64,000 nucleotides of DNA from Hysterangium stoloniferum (Eukaryota > Basidiomycota > Agaricomycetes > Hysterangiales > Hysterangiaceae). Numbering within the stretch: position 1 is the stretch's first letter; each line of letters starts with the position of its first letter. The notes beneath the pieces were generated by a model, which was not told where the DNA came from, did no database searches, and saw only the letters and a list, made by a program, of their open reading frames with translations. The stretch lies in NCBI GenBank assembly GCA_015178975.1, contig WHVD01000091.1:186001-250000 (forward strand), in the 5' to 3' direction. Made by a program: the position numbers and the translations under genes. Below are positions 50,614 through 62,208 of this stretch, one piece after another.

Positions 50614-52654
50614 ATGTCCTTCACCTATCTGCAGTTCTTCCCTCTACTTTCAACTCCACCACCTTGCTGTGCTACGATGCTCCCATTCCAACAAAACAAG
50701 CAAGTCCTCCCTAAGTTCAAAAAGATCCCACGGGCCCCAATAGCCAGTGCATCCATGACTGGTGGGGGATTCATTACCTGCATGCCTCGTACAGACAATG
50801 TCGAGAGCAATCAGGGTACCCTAGGACCAACCCCCCTGTTGACTTTCCCCTTTGGTGCTGAGCTGGGGGGAGATAGCGGTACTGATTGGAGTAAACTGTT
50901 AGGGCAATCCTTCAGACCGTCATCAGAGGAAGTCACTGCTACTATGCAGAGGCAGGAAACATTTATGGAAGAACATAATGCAAGGTGGCTCACCTGCAAG
51001 AGAGAAAGACACGCTGAGTATAGAAGTCAACAGGAGGCAAGGGGAGCAAGAGAGGGAGTCCCCTCCAAGCGACAGTGGCGTGAGGACAGAGTACAATTCG
51101 GAAACAGAGCTTCTGCGCCGATCCTTCCCCCCCTGGGAGAGAAATGGGCTGACTTCGCAGAGACAGATGATAGCGAGGGTGGGACGCCTTGCATTAGAAC
51201 AACGGGAACCAAGAGCTGGAAAGAAAAGGAGGGCACCATCTTCTATGACTGGGAACTACTCCGGCATATTAAGTTGTGACAGATAACCCTTACCCGAGGG
51301 GATGGTCAAGCACTGCCCCAATGAGAAAAAGGATATCGTAGGGGACCAATCGATTTTTCCTCGGATGAGGATGAGGAGGAAGACGAGGATGAATGATGCG
51401 TATAGTGTCCAATATCTGGGAGAGGGTTGTCACAAAGGGTTCCTCCTCCCCTCGAAAGTTCGCTTCGTGACCAGCGACCCCAATCAACGACAAACGCGGA
51501 AACCATCATCCAAAGTATGGAGGGGTTGTCACCCTAGTCAACTGTCACAGGAATGCGAACCTTCCCTGATTCCAGTCCCACATCTTTTGCCAACTTTGAG
51601 GCCCCCTCCCATCCTCCACCCTGCACACACTCCCCCGGCCCCGATTCTAGCACCTCATTTACCCCCTTCCCCCAAGGCTATACCAGTTCCTACCCCACTT
51701 CCGCTGTCACCGGCTATCCCTCCTGACTCTCCGTATTCATATTGCGTGTCCTTAGATAGCCCTATCCATGACCTTCCACAGGAGCGAATGGACGTCAATT
51801 TGGACCCTCTTACACTGGACGTCATCGCTCCCCCGACGAGCGGAAAGGCAATGGAGATACAGAAGGCTACCACTCCTCTCCCAGAGCGATCCCCTATTAC
51901 CATCCCTGATAGCTCGCTTCCCCCAACCGAGCTCATCTTCACCACTCCTCTCCCAGAGCGATCCCCTATTCCCATCCCTGACAGCTCGCTTCCCCCAACC
52001 AAGCTCATCTTCACCACTTTCTGGACACGAGTAGCTGTCAACTACCCTTCCGAACAGTTTCCTGTCGGAAGGGTGCTATCGCAGCTGGTGCCAGTACTCC
52101 AGCAACTGCTCCTTCAAGGGAGCCTTAAGGGTTGTCACGGTCTTGCTCTGTCGTCTGAGATTATGGAAGACTTCTATCTCTCCTTCGAGGATCCTGTGGA
52201 GGGGGAGAACTTTGCGTGAGCAGCTTGGGAGATTAAACTCTCTATGTTCCGGCATATCATAGTGGAACCACACCATCTGCCCCCAGACTCAGTGGGTGTC
52301 CTCTCTATTGCTGGCCTCGTAGATTTACTTGAGGCCCTCATCCTGATGCCTCCCACAGAGACCACTACGCAGACACCTGTTCCTGCCCCGCTACCCACGT
52401 CTTCATTTCCCCTCCCCAATGCTCCCCTTCTCGTGCAGATTTCCGCTCTGCCAGTTAGTGTCTGTGCAGTCATTTGTTGCAGAGAGAAGGCCTACAGACA
52501 CTGGGCCGACTCCTTGCACAGGGATTCTAGTAATTTGGCTCAGGTGAGAATAGCCGAATCCTTCAGAGTGAAAAGGGAATGGTGGGGAAACATCATTTTG
52601 GACCTTGGGGGATCCTCACAGGAAGCTTGGGGTGGTGTCCCAGATGCTCTTTGA
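50614..52654 (+). pseudogene. ORF3: extra open region downstream of Pol, unknown family
   Basis: It starts at ATG 50614 in frame 1 to 51279, continues in frame 2 at 51302-52219 and again at 52244-52654, so a frameshift and a stop (52217) now split it. It lies between chromodomain and purine tract, where env stands in some gypsy elements. I see no signal peptide or membrane segment. The N-terminal ~150 residues are charged and helix-prone (around 50930-51100), and GTIFYDWELLRHIKL follows. A block at about 51415-51485 reads EGCHKGFLLPSKVRFVTSDP. The middle is proline-rich with two 72-bp repeats. The last part (about 52020-52340) has NYPSEQFPVGRVL and LSMFRHI...LVDLLEAL. The diverged copy at 54240-56019 keeps these blocks. 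The function is unknown. Confidence 0.75.
51869..52012. repeat. 72-bp tandem repeat inside ORF3
   Basis: Two units (51869-51940 and 51941-52012) differ at only three positions. Each encodes 24 residues rich in Pro/Ser (PLPERSP, PDSSLPP). The repeat is in frame and extends the proline-rich middle. Confidence 0.92.
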
Positions 52655-52691
52655 CACCTTGTATAGCACATCCCTTCGAACTGAGGGGGAC

Positions 52692-53331
52692 TGTGAAGGG
52701 TATGCATATATCATGATTGGACTGTAGAATAATAGACGTATTATAGTACTTTATTATCTAGTTTTTATTTCTTTTCTTTAATTCTCTATATCTTTCGAGC
52801 ATACCCTTATTTCTTAGTTCAAAGCCTTGTGTATATCTATGGGCGCTCTCGGTGTCAAATGACAAGACACTTTTACCCAGCAGACACCACCTCGTAACAA
52901 CTCAGACGTTGAATAGCGAGAGGTGTCAAGGGTAATATCTCTGCTACCCATAAAGGTAGCGTCTTCTTGCATATTAATAGCATTTGGACTTGAACTGCGA
53001 AGGTTGAGTTCCACTCTCAAGACTCTGTGCTTGTCGACACTGTAGTCGACTTGCACTGCTATCTCTCTACCCTAGATATTTAGTCTTTCACTGATTATCT
53101 CTCTTAATTCTAGCTACAAGTTGTACCATAAGGGTCAACTCTTCTATTCTTTAGTTCTAATCGTCATGAGCAACTGTACAGTTGCTCTTGTGACATGTAG
53201 TGCGTCCCTATACTAGTACTATCAGTCTAGTAATCTAAAGTATTGTACTGAACGGTCAATACTTTCTAATAGTAGTTGAATAAACACTAATCTTCGTATA
53301 TTGAGCAGTCAGAATCTATCGACTCTTCACA
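52692..53331 (+). repeat. 3' LTR of the chromovirus
   Basis: This 640-bp LTR runs from TGTGAAGGG to CTTCACA. It pairs with 41913-42544 and is followed by the CTGTG duplication. The purine tract GAGGGGGA lies just before it. Confidence 0.93.
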
Positions 53332-53336
53332 CTGTG

Positions 53337-54125
53337 TATTCATCCCACTCAGTGTAGGATTTCCAGACCAGGGTATGCAGCGTATACCACCCCCCATGTG
53401 GCCAGTTGGCCATTGGTGTTCTCATAAGATCTGGCCCATTGTAATGCCGCATGGTCAGTGATTAGAAGTATATGTTCTCCTTCAATAACGGGCTGAAAAT
53501 GGACTAGTCCCTCCTTAGCGGCTAATGCCACTCGCTCTGTGGTTGAGTGAGTAGTTACATTCAGCTTTCTTGAGCATGTGGCTCCAATAGGCAATGATGC
53601 ACTCAACGGTGACACTGGTGTCGTCAAAATCTGAAGCCCAGGAATCTGTACAAGTGAATTCCAGCTCCTTGGTTTTATAACAAGTGACGAAAATGGGCAC
53701 GTCTCGAGATTGATTGAAGGCTGATCTTGCTTGGGTGTAGATTTTGGTGTCCTTTAGATCCCTAAGTGTCATTTTCTGTATTTGTTGGAGACAACATCCC
53801 AATGCAAAGTCTGAAGTGTCCATATATAGCTGATAAGGCATGCTGCTCACAGGGTGTCTGAGTACTGAAGTAGAGCTCAGCGCAACTTTAATGTCGTCAA
53901 AAGCCCTGGCATGTTCGGAATCCCAAGTCCAACGAACTTCTTTCTTTAAGAGGTTGAAGAGTGGAGCAACCGTCCAGGAATAAAATGGTATGTAAGCAGA
54001 GAAGTACAAAACCATCCTGAGGAAATGTTGAAGATCTGCTATCTTGGTAGGCATAGCTAGTTCTAGTATGGCAGTGACCTTTTCTTGATGGGTTGAAAAA
54101 CCGAGTCTAGACACCTTAGGAGGAT
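53337..54125 (-). pseudogene. old gypsy element, RT end and RNase H
   Basis: On the minus strand it reads KVSRLGFSTHQEKV (about 54120), WTWDSEHARAFDD, YMDTSDFALGCCLQQ (about 53815) and ITDHAALQWARSYENTN (about 53460-53400). These match the plus-strand element at 47730-48480. It has a frameshift near 53540. It is truncated upstream at about 54125 and cut at 53337 by insertion of the chromovirus. It continues at 41912. Confidence 0.88.
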
Positions 54126-54239
54126 GGTCACACTTTATTGAATATACAAAATTTTACTGAATAATCCTCATATTTTCTAAGTGAGTCTATTCCTTCTGGC
54201 CATGACAACTTATTCTCTAAGTTTATATTTAATTACCAC

Positions 54240-56019
54240 TGAGGAGGAGATCAGGAAGAAATGGCAGTCCGAGGCTTTCTCTGTGCAGGTTCAGGAGGAA
54301 TTGAAAATGCTCAAGAGGAAGAGGAGAGAGGAGTACTTAGAAGGACAGCGAAAGAGGGGTGCTAGGGATAATGTCCCCTCAAAGCAGACACGGCAGGAAT
54401 GGAGGAGAATGGAAGGAAACAACAACCCTTCAATCATCACTCCCCCCTGGGCCATAAATGGACAGATTTCACTGAGACAGATTGCAGTGATGGGGGCACA
54501 CCATGTGTTCGGAGTGTAGGACAGAAAAGCAGGAAAGGAAAGGATGGGGTCACCTTCTATGATTGGGACAAAGTATGGAGGATCAAGCTACAAAGCATTG
54601 CATTGCGATGTGGGGATGGAGTTACACTACCTCCCAGACCTCCTTCCCAATGTGGGCCTCAGGAAGGAACCTACCGGATGGGACCCATCGACTCCTCATC
54701 CGATTTGGAGGATGACCGATCGCACTACCCCACCTACGACCGCAGGTACCTTGGTGCTGATTGCCATGAAGGGTTTTTACTTCCAGACAACATTCATTTC
54801 TTCATGAGTGACCCTAATCAACAATGAAAACTGCTGACTTCCGTCAGAGTTTGGAGGGGGTATCATTCAACCAACCCTGCAATGCCGCCCAGCTCCACTC
54901 ACCTCCCTCCACCTCCGTCTGTTTCTTCCCGCCTGCACTGCAATGCTTTACACCCTTTTCAGAGCTACTGGGAGGTCATGAACCATCCACCAACCCGCCT
55001 TCTCTTCCCCCCATACCGTTCCCCCTCCTCCCAGCAGAATCTTCCCTCATACCACTGCCTTCACCCGCACCCAAGCCCTCTCCAGCACCGTGGCCAACCC
55101 CACCCCTCTGCACGTCCCCTGAATCCCTTGTCGTCACCCACTCTACCCTGGTGCCAATCTTCCCTGCGGTGTTGGACACTTCCCTGGTTCCCCTGCCAGC
55201 GTGGAGCCCACCTCCTGTCTCTCCCTGCTCACCTTGCATTTCTCTGGGGAGCCCCATTCATCAACCCAATACTACATTGATGGATGTCGATCACCCTGTC
55301 CAGGACATCCTCGTGGCACCTTCCTCAGTCATGGAGGAAGTCCTTGAGGTGCCTCCCAGTCATGGATGTCTTTGAGGAAACCCCCCCCCACCATGGAGGT
55401 CTTCAAGGAACCTCCCCCAGCCATGGAAGTCTTTGAGGAGCCTCCCCCCTTAAGCGAGAAAGCGAAAGGAAAGTGGAAAGCTGACGTTCAGGTGGATGGG
55501 CCCCTTGACCATTTCCCAGCCGACCCCATTTGCCACCCCCCACCACAGCCACCCTCTCCCCCTCTCTCTCGGGACACAGCTGACTCAGCTCGTTTCTTAC
55601 AGACTGGTTGGATGTGTGTGTCCATCAACTACCCCTTTGACCTTTTCACTGTTGGACGCACATTAATGCGCCTGGGGCCAACCTTGCAGCACCCCTTTCT
55701 TAAAGGACATATCCAAGGGTATAGCGGGTCTCTCACATTGTCGGATTGCATGAGTACCTCTTACTTATGTGTCAACGATCCTAAGGAACAGCTGCATTTA
55801 GTGGAGGATATTGAGCAGGTTGAGCTCTCCATGTTTCGGTCCCTGCTTGTTGACTCCTCCTGTGTCCTTCCTGAGCACGCGCCGATCCACTCGGCTGTCG
55901 ACCTAGTTGACCTGTTGGAGCATCTGTTGTCGGATTCCGACACCCTGGGAGGACTTCCCTCTGGTGGGGATGCGAGTTGTGCACCTCTTCTCACTCCTAC
56001 CCCACCGTGTTATTATTGA
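54240..56019 (+). pseudogene. second, diverged copy of ORF3
   Basis: Matching blocks to ORF3 occur in the same order: REEYLEGQRKRGARDNVPSK (about 54330), FYDWDKVWRIKL (about 54560), DCHEGFLLPDNIHFFMSDP (about 54760), a long proline-rich middle (54850-55560), NYPFDLFTVGRTL (about 55630), LSMFRSLLVD (about 55830) and SAVDLVDLLEHLL (about 55900). The frame changes at least twice, once in a run of C at about 55381-55390. No Pol on the same strand and no LTR stand next to it, so it is a fragment of another element. The N-terminus is missing. Confidence 0.75.
55331..55452. repeat. 30-31-bp tandem repeat in the ORF3 copy
   Basis: Four units start with ATGGA at 55331, 55362, 55393 and 55423, each giving MEVF(E/K)EPPP-like residues. 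Units of 31 bp and the C run move the frame, which explains one of the breaks. Confidence 0.8.
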
Positions 56020-56321
56020 CCCATGAGTAAGCATTCAGCAAGGTTGCAAAAGGAGACTGACTTATGTCTTTTAAATTCCATGAATCCAAAAAAAGTATAT
56101 AATTGTATATAATTGTGAATACTTAGTAAAATTTAATCACTTTAAATAAGTTCTCTGGGTTAGATCACATGCCTTATTAAATACATAAACCCAATTTGAA
56201 TCCTGAGATACTACGTACAAGTGTTCCTCTGTGACTGCAGCAACCTCAAGACCACACACGTGGTACTCCTAGGCGGCAGTTTCTCCAAGTCAGGTCAGTA
56301 GCTTCTCACAATCTCTCGAAA
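56020..56321. other. intergenic between ORF3 copy and HGD-like gene
   Basis: It is AT-rich, with two short copies of TATATAATTGT at about 56096-56115. No gene or LTR is recognised. Confidence 0.45.
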
Positions 56322-58306
56322 ATGAATCAAGACACTGCGGTACGTAAGAATCACTCTGTCTAACTTCATTATACTATGGTGACTTCGTGTCAGTCTACTA
56401 GTATCTCAGCATCAGCGGCTTTTTCAACGACCTTCTCTAAAGAGGATCCTTACATCTATCAGGTGAACACTTGCCATGGATGTTATGCAACGCTAATTTT
56501 ATATATTATCATTATAGGTTGGCTTCGGAAACCGTTTTGCCAGTGAGGCAGTGTGAGCTTTTCCCTCAAGGACACTGTGGAGCCGGTTATTGATCTCAGG
56601 AACGCTTGTCAACAGTCCAGGAACCCTTCCGTATGGACAGAACAATCCACAGAAGTGTAAATATAATCTGTATGCCGAACAGGTGTGTATTGTCGTCCTG
56701 ATCACTGTCTGGCCTGGATACTTTTACATGACGAATCTTCCTAGATAAACGGCACTGCTTTCGTTGCGCCTAGGAATGATAATCAAAACGCGTGCATCTT
56801 TGCCTCCTCCAATTGTTATCATATCGACGAGTTTATTGATAATAGCGTTATAGATGGATGTATCGTATTCGACCATCAGTGGTTCATGATGGGTTTACTC
56901 CCCTCCCTTCAAATCCAGATGTCAGTAATTCATTTTGCAACAAATATCTCTCTGACTTTTCTCGGCCTTAATTCTTCCAGTTGGAATCCAATTTCCTTCC
57001 CATTAACACGAAAGTCTCCATAAGCGCAGGCCAACTCGGTAAGGTTTCACGTTGTCTCTTCTTCGCCATCTATTGCATTTGATTATTATTTTTACTAGCT
57101 TGGGGCGCACCACCTATTCCTCTCATTAGCACAGATTTTATCGAAGGAATTAAAACAATGGCGGGTAGTGGGGACTCTACTCTGCGTGACGGCCTCGCCG
57201 TTCACGTGTATAGCGCTAACGCCTCCATGGCAAAGAAGGCATTCGTGAACAATGATGGGGACATGCTTATTGTACCGTGCAACGGTCGACTTGACATCCA
57301 AACGGAGTTTGGGAAGTAAGAATATCTAATTGCATCTTCGTTGATGCAGAATTTGACAAGGTGGCTTGTTTTTCCAGACTGATGGCTCGACCAGGGGAAA
57401 TCGTAGTCATTCAACGGGGAATAAGGTTTAAGGTTAACATTGATGACTTGTATCATAACGAGGCAGTTCACTATATCCAATAATTTCAGGTTTGCCTCCC
57501 AGATGGGGCTTCATGTGGTTGTGAGTCTTTCGTTCTTCCTAGAGGAGTTGGTTTCCCATGGGTAGGAAATTTTCGGGGCACACTATGAGCTTCCAGAGCT
57601 TGGTCCTCTAGGTGCAAATGGTCTCGCTAACACTAGAGACTTCGAATCACCTGTGGCATGCTTTGATATAGATCAAACTCCATGGGAGGGTAAGATGTCC
57701 TTTAAACTCTATCTAGCGTATCTTGATGTTCAAAATACTTGACAGTCGTATACAAGTAAGTGCCCCCAAGTAATACCATAGTTTGAGAAACATCTCAGTT
57801 CGTTTTTTAGAGCTGGCGGAACGTTGCACCTTTGCAAGCAGCAACATACGCCATTCGACGTTGTTGCGTGGCATGGAAAGTATGCTGACTAGGATATCGT
57901 AACATCACCTTCGGCTAACTCTGTCATTTCCAGCTATGTCCCATACAAATATGCCCTAGAGAAGTTTGTGGCCGTCGGTTCTACCACTGTGGTTGTCCAA
58001 TTCTCTGGTATCGTTCCACAAATTAAAAAAATTGTAAATACAGGATCACATGGATCCTTGCATATTTTGTGTCCTTACTGCGAAGTCCAAGATACCAGGC
58101 ACACCACTCGCGGACTTCTTGATACTCCGTCCCCGAATGACTGTAACGGCAAACGATATATGAAAATAATACTAGGCGCGTCTGTGGTGATGGAATCGGC
58201 ATGTCGTACGCGATCAGGCTTATATTTTCGACTATTCACTGAGCTTATATTTATGCTAACTAAAGAGCCCCATTTTGGGGAACACAAGAAATGGAAAAAA
58301 AAGTAA
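56322..58306 (+). pseudogene. degenerate homogentisate 1,2-dioxygenase gene
   Basis: The 5' exons look sound: ATG 56322, then KEDPYIYQ/VGFGNRFASEAV (56394-56552), PGTLPYGQNNPQKCKYNLYAEQ and INGTAFVAPRN. From about 56790 to 57000 the match is lost. It returns with STDFIEG..MAGSGDSTLRDGL (57125), RLDIQTEFGK (57285), the iron-site segment [17 protein letters not shown] (57580) and VVAWHGNYVPYKYALEKF (57860-57970). The join before EIFGAHYE cannot be made in frame. After [16 protein letters not shown] (about 58080) the usual C-terminus is absent. The enzyme opens the ring of homogentisate in tyrosine breakdown. The visible iron-ligand region is kept, but the gene as a whole looks broken. Confidence 0.8.
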
Positions 58307-58464
58307 CAGACAGAATATAGTAGAATGTTCTGAGAGACAAAGGCACAGAGGGAATTATATCATTATTACAAGCTTATTCTTTGATCCTGTGTGAGCTCCG
58401 GTTACATCAAGGAGAACGGGACCCCCGGACGATAACGTGCTCGTTATTCCAACATACATCCTTA

Positions 58465-60971
58465 TTACAACGGCGTAATTGTGATAGGAAGTTCGCTGCG
58501 ACCTTTCACAGATCCTTTCACCCTACAAAGGTAACTTTAAACAAACGGTGACAATAGGAATTCTTCTCAATGACTTACATTGGTGACATTATACCCGCTG
58601 CGCCTCTAATAATCTCAATATTACCGGGAGGTGGCGAGAATTCAAAACTTTCCAGGATCTCAATCAAGATTGTTTGCATTTCAAGGACGCTAAGAGAAAA
58701 GATGTGTTAATAATGAAGCAAGCTCACAGAAATTGATATGCAAAGCGCACGCAAATCTCCATCTATAGTAAGAGAAAAGTGTAAGCTCATGTGCTCTAAT
58801 TTTGTCATTGGTATTACCCACGTACCCGATGCAACTTTTCACGCCACCGCCGAAGGTGATTCTGCAAGGCATATTCAAACATGGAGATCGACCCTTGAAT
58901 AACTTACAGAAACATACACGTTAGCAAAAACTCCAAGGCCAGTATTCTGTGTTGCCACAGTGTCTTCAATGAAACGTTCGGGTCGCCATTTATCGGCGTC
59001 TTCTCCCCAGACCGACTTCAGCCTGTTGATACAACATAAATAAATAAATAGATCGTTACGAAAATTACATCGTGCCTGTGCTTCTGACCTATTATAAGCC
59101 ACGAAAGATGTGTATACTCGTTGACCGCGACTGACGGGGATACTGGTAATAACTTGTCCAACTTTAGTCGTTATAGGTGTTTCCAAAGGTATCATATCGT
59201 CCCGTCTCGCTTCCCGGATCAAGTGGGGAATGATAGGATGGAACCTCAGGGTTTCCTATACTCTCTTAAATATAGAGACAAGAGATGGATATTCATACTA
59301 CCTTTACCAATGCCAAAAGATAAGGCATAGAGTCCAAATCGGGGATTGTTAATTCCACCTTCCCTCTTTGCGCCGCTTGGGCACGTGTCACCCTGATCTC
59401 ATCTCGTACACGAGTTTGATATTCTGGATGCCTTGCCAGCTCGTAGAGAGCCCATGCAATAGTTGTAGAAGTCGACTCGTGGCCCGCGAAAATTATTGTT
59501 CTACAGTCAAATATGGAATCGCCAGTCGTGTTGCAATTAGGCGACTCACGTAAGTTGTGATAATATCTCCTCCTCACTAAGCTTTGCATTGGGATCCTCT
59601 GCCCTATTTGCTCGTACTGTACGCGTCAATCAGATATGTACGAGTAAAAACAAGGGAATCAGATCACCTAAAATACTCATAATATCCTTGGACCCTTCCT
59701 TTCCTTCCGAATAGATGTCGGTTTGTTTATCAATAATTTCTTTTGCCACGTCTCGAGCAACTGACATATAGTTTCGTATTCTGTTCATCCGCTCATTAGG
59801 CAGAAGTGAGAGGAAGGATCTCATCCACTGAGGGACTATTCCCATAATAGCCCCGAAAACTATCATTGAGTCGGGGAGGTCAAACAAGAAATCTGAGCTG
59901 GACAAAGGTATTTGGTCTTTTCGATGTTAAGCGAAATTAGATAATTCAGCACTAACAAAAAATTATTGTATGCTTTAGCTAATTCTGATTCTCCTTTCTG
60001 ATCGATTGCATTAAATTGGTAATCAAAGCCCGCTGCAGATCCCGACGCTTTTAGTATACAAAACAAAAACATCCAGCAGACCGACCTGCGCCTATAGAGT
60101 CCAATGCCGTACGAGACAACCAAGAGAAAATATCCAAAACAGTAGACGTATTTTCATTGCCTTGGATTTCTTGGATTTCCTCCTTTAATTTGAGAACCAT
60201 CTATTCATGAGAATGTCGTGAACAAAAGGGGACCCTGGGTCAGGCATCGTAACCACTTACCTTTTGAGTAAAATGACTGAACACTGGGAGAAACGCACGC
60301 AGGGAACTAAGTGAAAAAGCCGGGTTCATTATTCTTTTTTGACGTGCGTGTTGGGAACCTGATTAAGCATTGAGCATTCTAAGTGCTGTTCCCAACATGA
60401 TACGTGTGATCCGACCTTCTGCCCAGGATAAACCCTTACCGCCCATGAGGGCCACTGAAGCTCTAAAGTCCTCAGGTTTCGGGTAGTTATACCCTGAGGC
60501 GTTAAATATATATCGCAAGGCCTAAACGGAACATTAATGAGCGATATTCTGCATAGAAAGTATGTTTCATGCTTTAGGGTCCGATGTGAAGAGGATATCA
60601 CGCTGAGCAAGTGAAAGGTTGGATTCCTTCATCAGTTGAGGATCGCACAGATTGGATCGTTGATCACCTACGCCGAATGTTCCCTTGATACGTATTGTTG
60701 TCCCATACTCTCTTGTCCAAAACATATCAGCATCGCCTATTTCAGCCGGTCTTACGAGTTCTGGCAAATTTCCTGGGAAAAAATTGAACATTGTTAAAAT
60801 ACTTCATGCCGTGTCAATAATCAGAGATGACATACCGACTAGCCACGATGATCTCTTTTCAGGCCCGGGGAGGTGTGCCAATGAATGGGATCTAAGACGA
60901 CGGAGAACTATTCGGAAAGCGAAGAAAAGTACAAGTCCCGATGGGACTAGGATGACATATGAAGGGGACAT
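58465..60971 (-). CDS. cytochrome P450 monooxygenase
   Basis: ATG 60969-60971 starts a membrane anchor (VILVPSGLVLFFAFRIVL) followed by LAHLPGPEK. I see the oxygen-binding AGHEST motif (about 59485), the ExxR motif ETLR at a splice junction (about 59248), the PERF region WRPERF (about 58995) and the heme loop FGGGVKSCIG (about 58840), where the Cys is kept and K stands for the usual R. WRFAVLEMQ then needs two introns, and the gene ends KGRSELPITITPL at 58465. At least twelve short exons are needed. Exons between about 60560 and 60330 are hard to join by eye. It is a microsomal oxidase of unknown substrate, resembling fungal CYP families such as CYP5037/CYP512. That family label is tentative. 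Confidence 0.88.
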
Positions 60972-61525
60972 TGTTATGAGTAGGCGAGGGGGCAGTGTTT
61001 CATCCAAGTCTTATTTAAGTCTTATTTCTTGTGGGACATAATTTGTAGGAGCGTTGGCACGAGGGCGGCTGCCGGGAGGTGCTCCCTCCGATCGGTTATG
61101 CTGGGTTGAATTGAGATTCGGAGAGAAGTTTACGTAGAGATGGGGGAGCTTAATACATTAAGGAATTGAAATCCAGCGTCTATATGCCGATTGGAAGATG
61201 CTCAGGCAGTGTAATCTAAGTTTGCAGGAATGAGATTGGCACCTGTTTCTTCTATTTGTAGTCTAATTGGCTTGCCGCATAGCCCCCTGCTCCGACCTAA
61301 CTAGAATGCATAAACTATTTTGCCGCACCCTGCTGGATCATCCTGCACTTCCGCCCACAGTACTCCACGCGTGACCCCAAATCTCACATACAGTTGTACA
61401 TACTGTAGCTGACATTATAGAGAGTATTTGCAACTAATGCATCTCCCTGCCACCATTTCATTCCTGAGCTTTACTTTCCAATTATTTCATGAGCAAGAAG
61501 TGCAAATTAGGGCTCTCTTCAAAGG
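60972..61525. other. 5' flank of the P450 gene
   Basis: No gene is recognised. It ends at the LTR-like sequence. Confidence 0.45.
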
Positions 61526-62155
61526 TGTGAAGAGTTGTGGAAGTTTTGACCACTCAATATATGAAGAATATTGACCATCTAGGTACAATATGATGATATA
61601 TTGACTATTGAAGTACACTATATATAGTAAGATATGATTTTTAGTAATTGTAGGATAGTTAAGGCAACTAAAATGAGAATGGAATCAACCTTATGGTACA
61701 ACTCCAAAGAACAGATTCAATGAGGTAAAGAGTTAGAAGAGATCTTGTTGTGAGAACAATGAGGTGTGAGTAGTTACTGATGGTAGTTTGAGCTTTGACT
61801 ATATAGTATGAAGCTAGAATGATATAGCAAGTTCTAGTTGAAGGCCATTCAGGATGGCTGAGACAATACCCCAATCACAGCTTGCAGGACACTTCAAAGG
61901 GGTGTCTGGGCAAGGTTATGGGATAAAGGTGTCTGGGTTTTTTTAGTTACACCCACTAGTGTACAAAAGTGTGACAGTATGTAAGCACTTATAAAGTCTA
62001 TGAACCCACAGGCATACATAGATCTTCAAACTAATATAAACATGTGTAATTGAAGAATTAGATGGTTTTAAAAATAGTAGAAAATAGAGAAAAATATGGA
62101 GAATATAATGATCTCCCAGGTGCAGGATGGCTTGGGCCCAATTCACATGTTTGGT
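61526..62155 (-). mobile_element. solo LTR c, related to the cluster LTRs (minus strand)
   Basis: Read on the minus strand it ends with the CTCTTCACA shared by LTRs a, b and the full element (complement of 61526-61534). It holds GTTTGAAGATCTATGTATGC..TGTGGG and CCAGACACCTTTATCCC, which match the internal order of the other copies. The far end is uncertain and I find no clear target-site duplication. Confidence 0.65.
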
Positions 62156-62208
62156 CTGAAATGACATGATGATGTCCTGTGTTAAGTGTCATGCAGGCTC
62201 ATGGAGGG

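Larger units (their letters stand above)
41913..53331 (+). mobile_element. near-complete Ty3/gypsy chromovirus with extra ORF3
   Basis: This is an 11.4-kb element with paired LTRs (41913-42544 and 52692-53331) and the perfect 5-bp duplication CTGTG at 41908-41912 and 53332-53336. The order is Gag (42616-44813), protease, reverse transcriptase, RNase H, integrase and chromodomain (45484-50315), then an extra open region ORF3 (50614-52654), a purine tract (52683-52690) and the 3' LTR. A 665-bp solo LTR interrupts the Gag/protease region. The chromodomain places it among chromoviruses. It is not autonomous now because several stops and frameshifts are present. It sits inside the old minus-strand element. 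Confidence 0.93.

Noticed and set aside
50614-52654. ORF3 as a classical env gene
   Set aside because: No signal peptide, furin-like site or membrane anchor is seen; only the position fits.
56518-56600. Stop codon right after FASEAV in the HGD-like gene
   Set aside because: A GTGAGC...CAACAG intron starting at 56553 removes it and restores the family sequence, so this stop is not evidence for a pseudogene.
58830-58850. K in place of R in the P450 heme loop as a sign of inactivation
   Set aside because: The heme-binding Cys and all other P450 motifs are kept; this substitution alone is not decisive.
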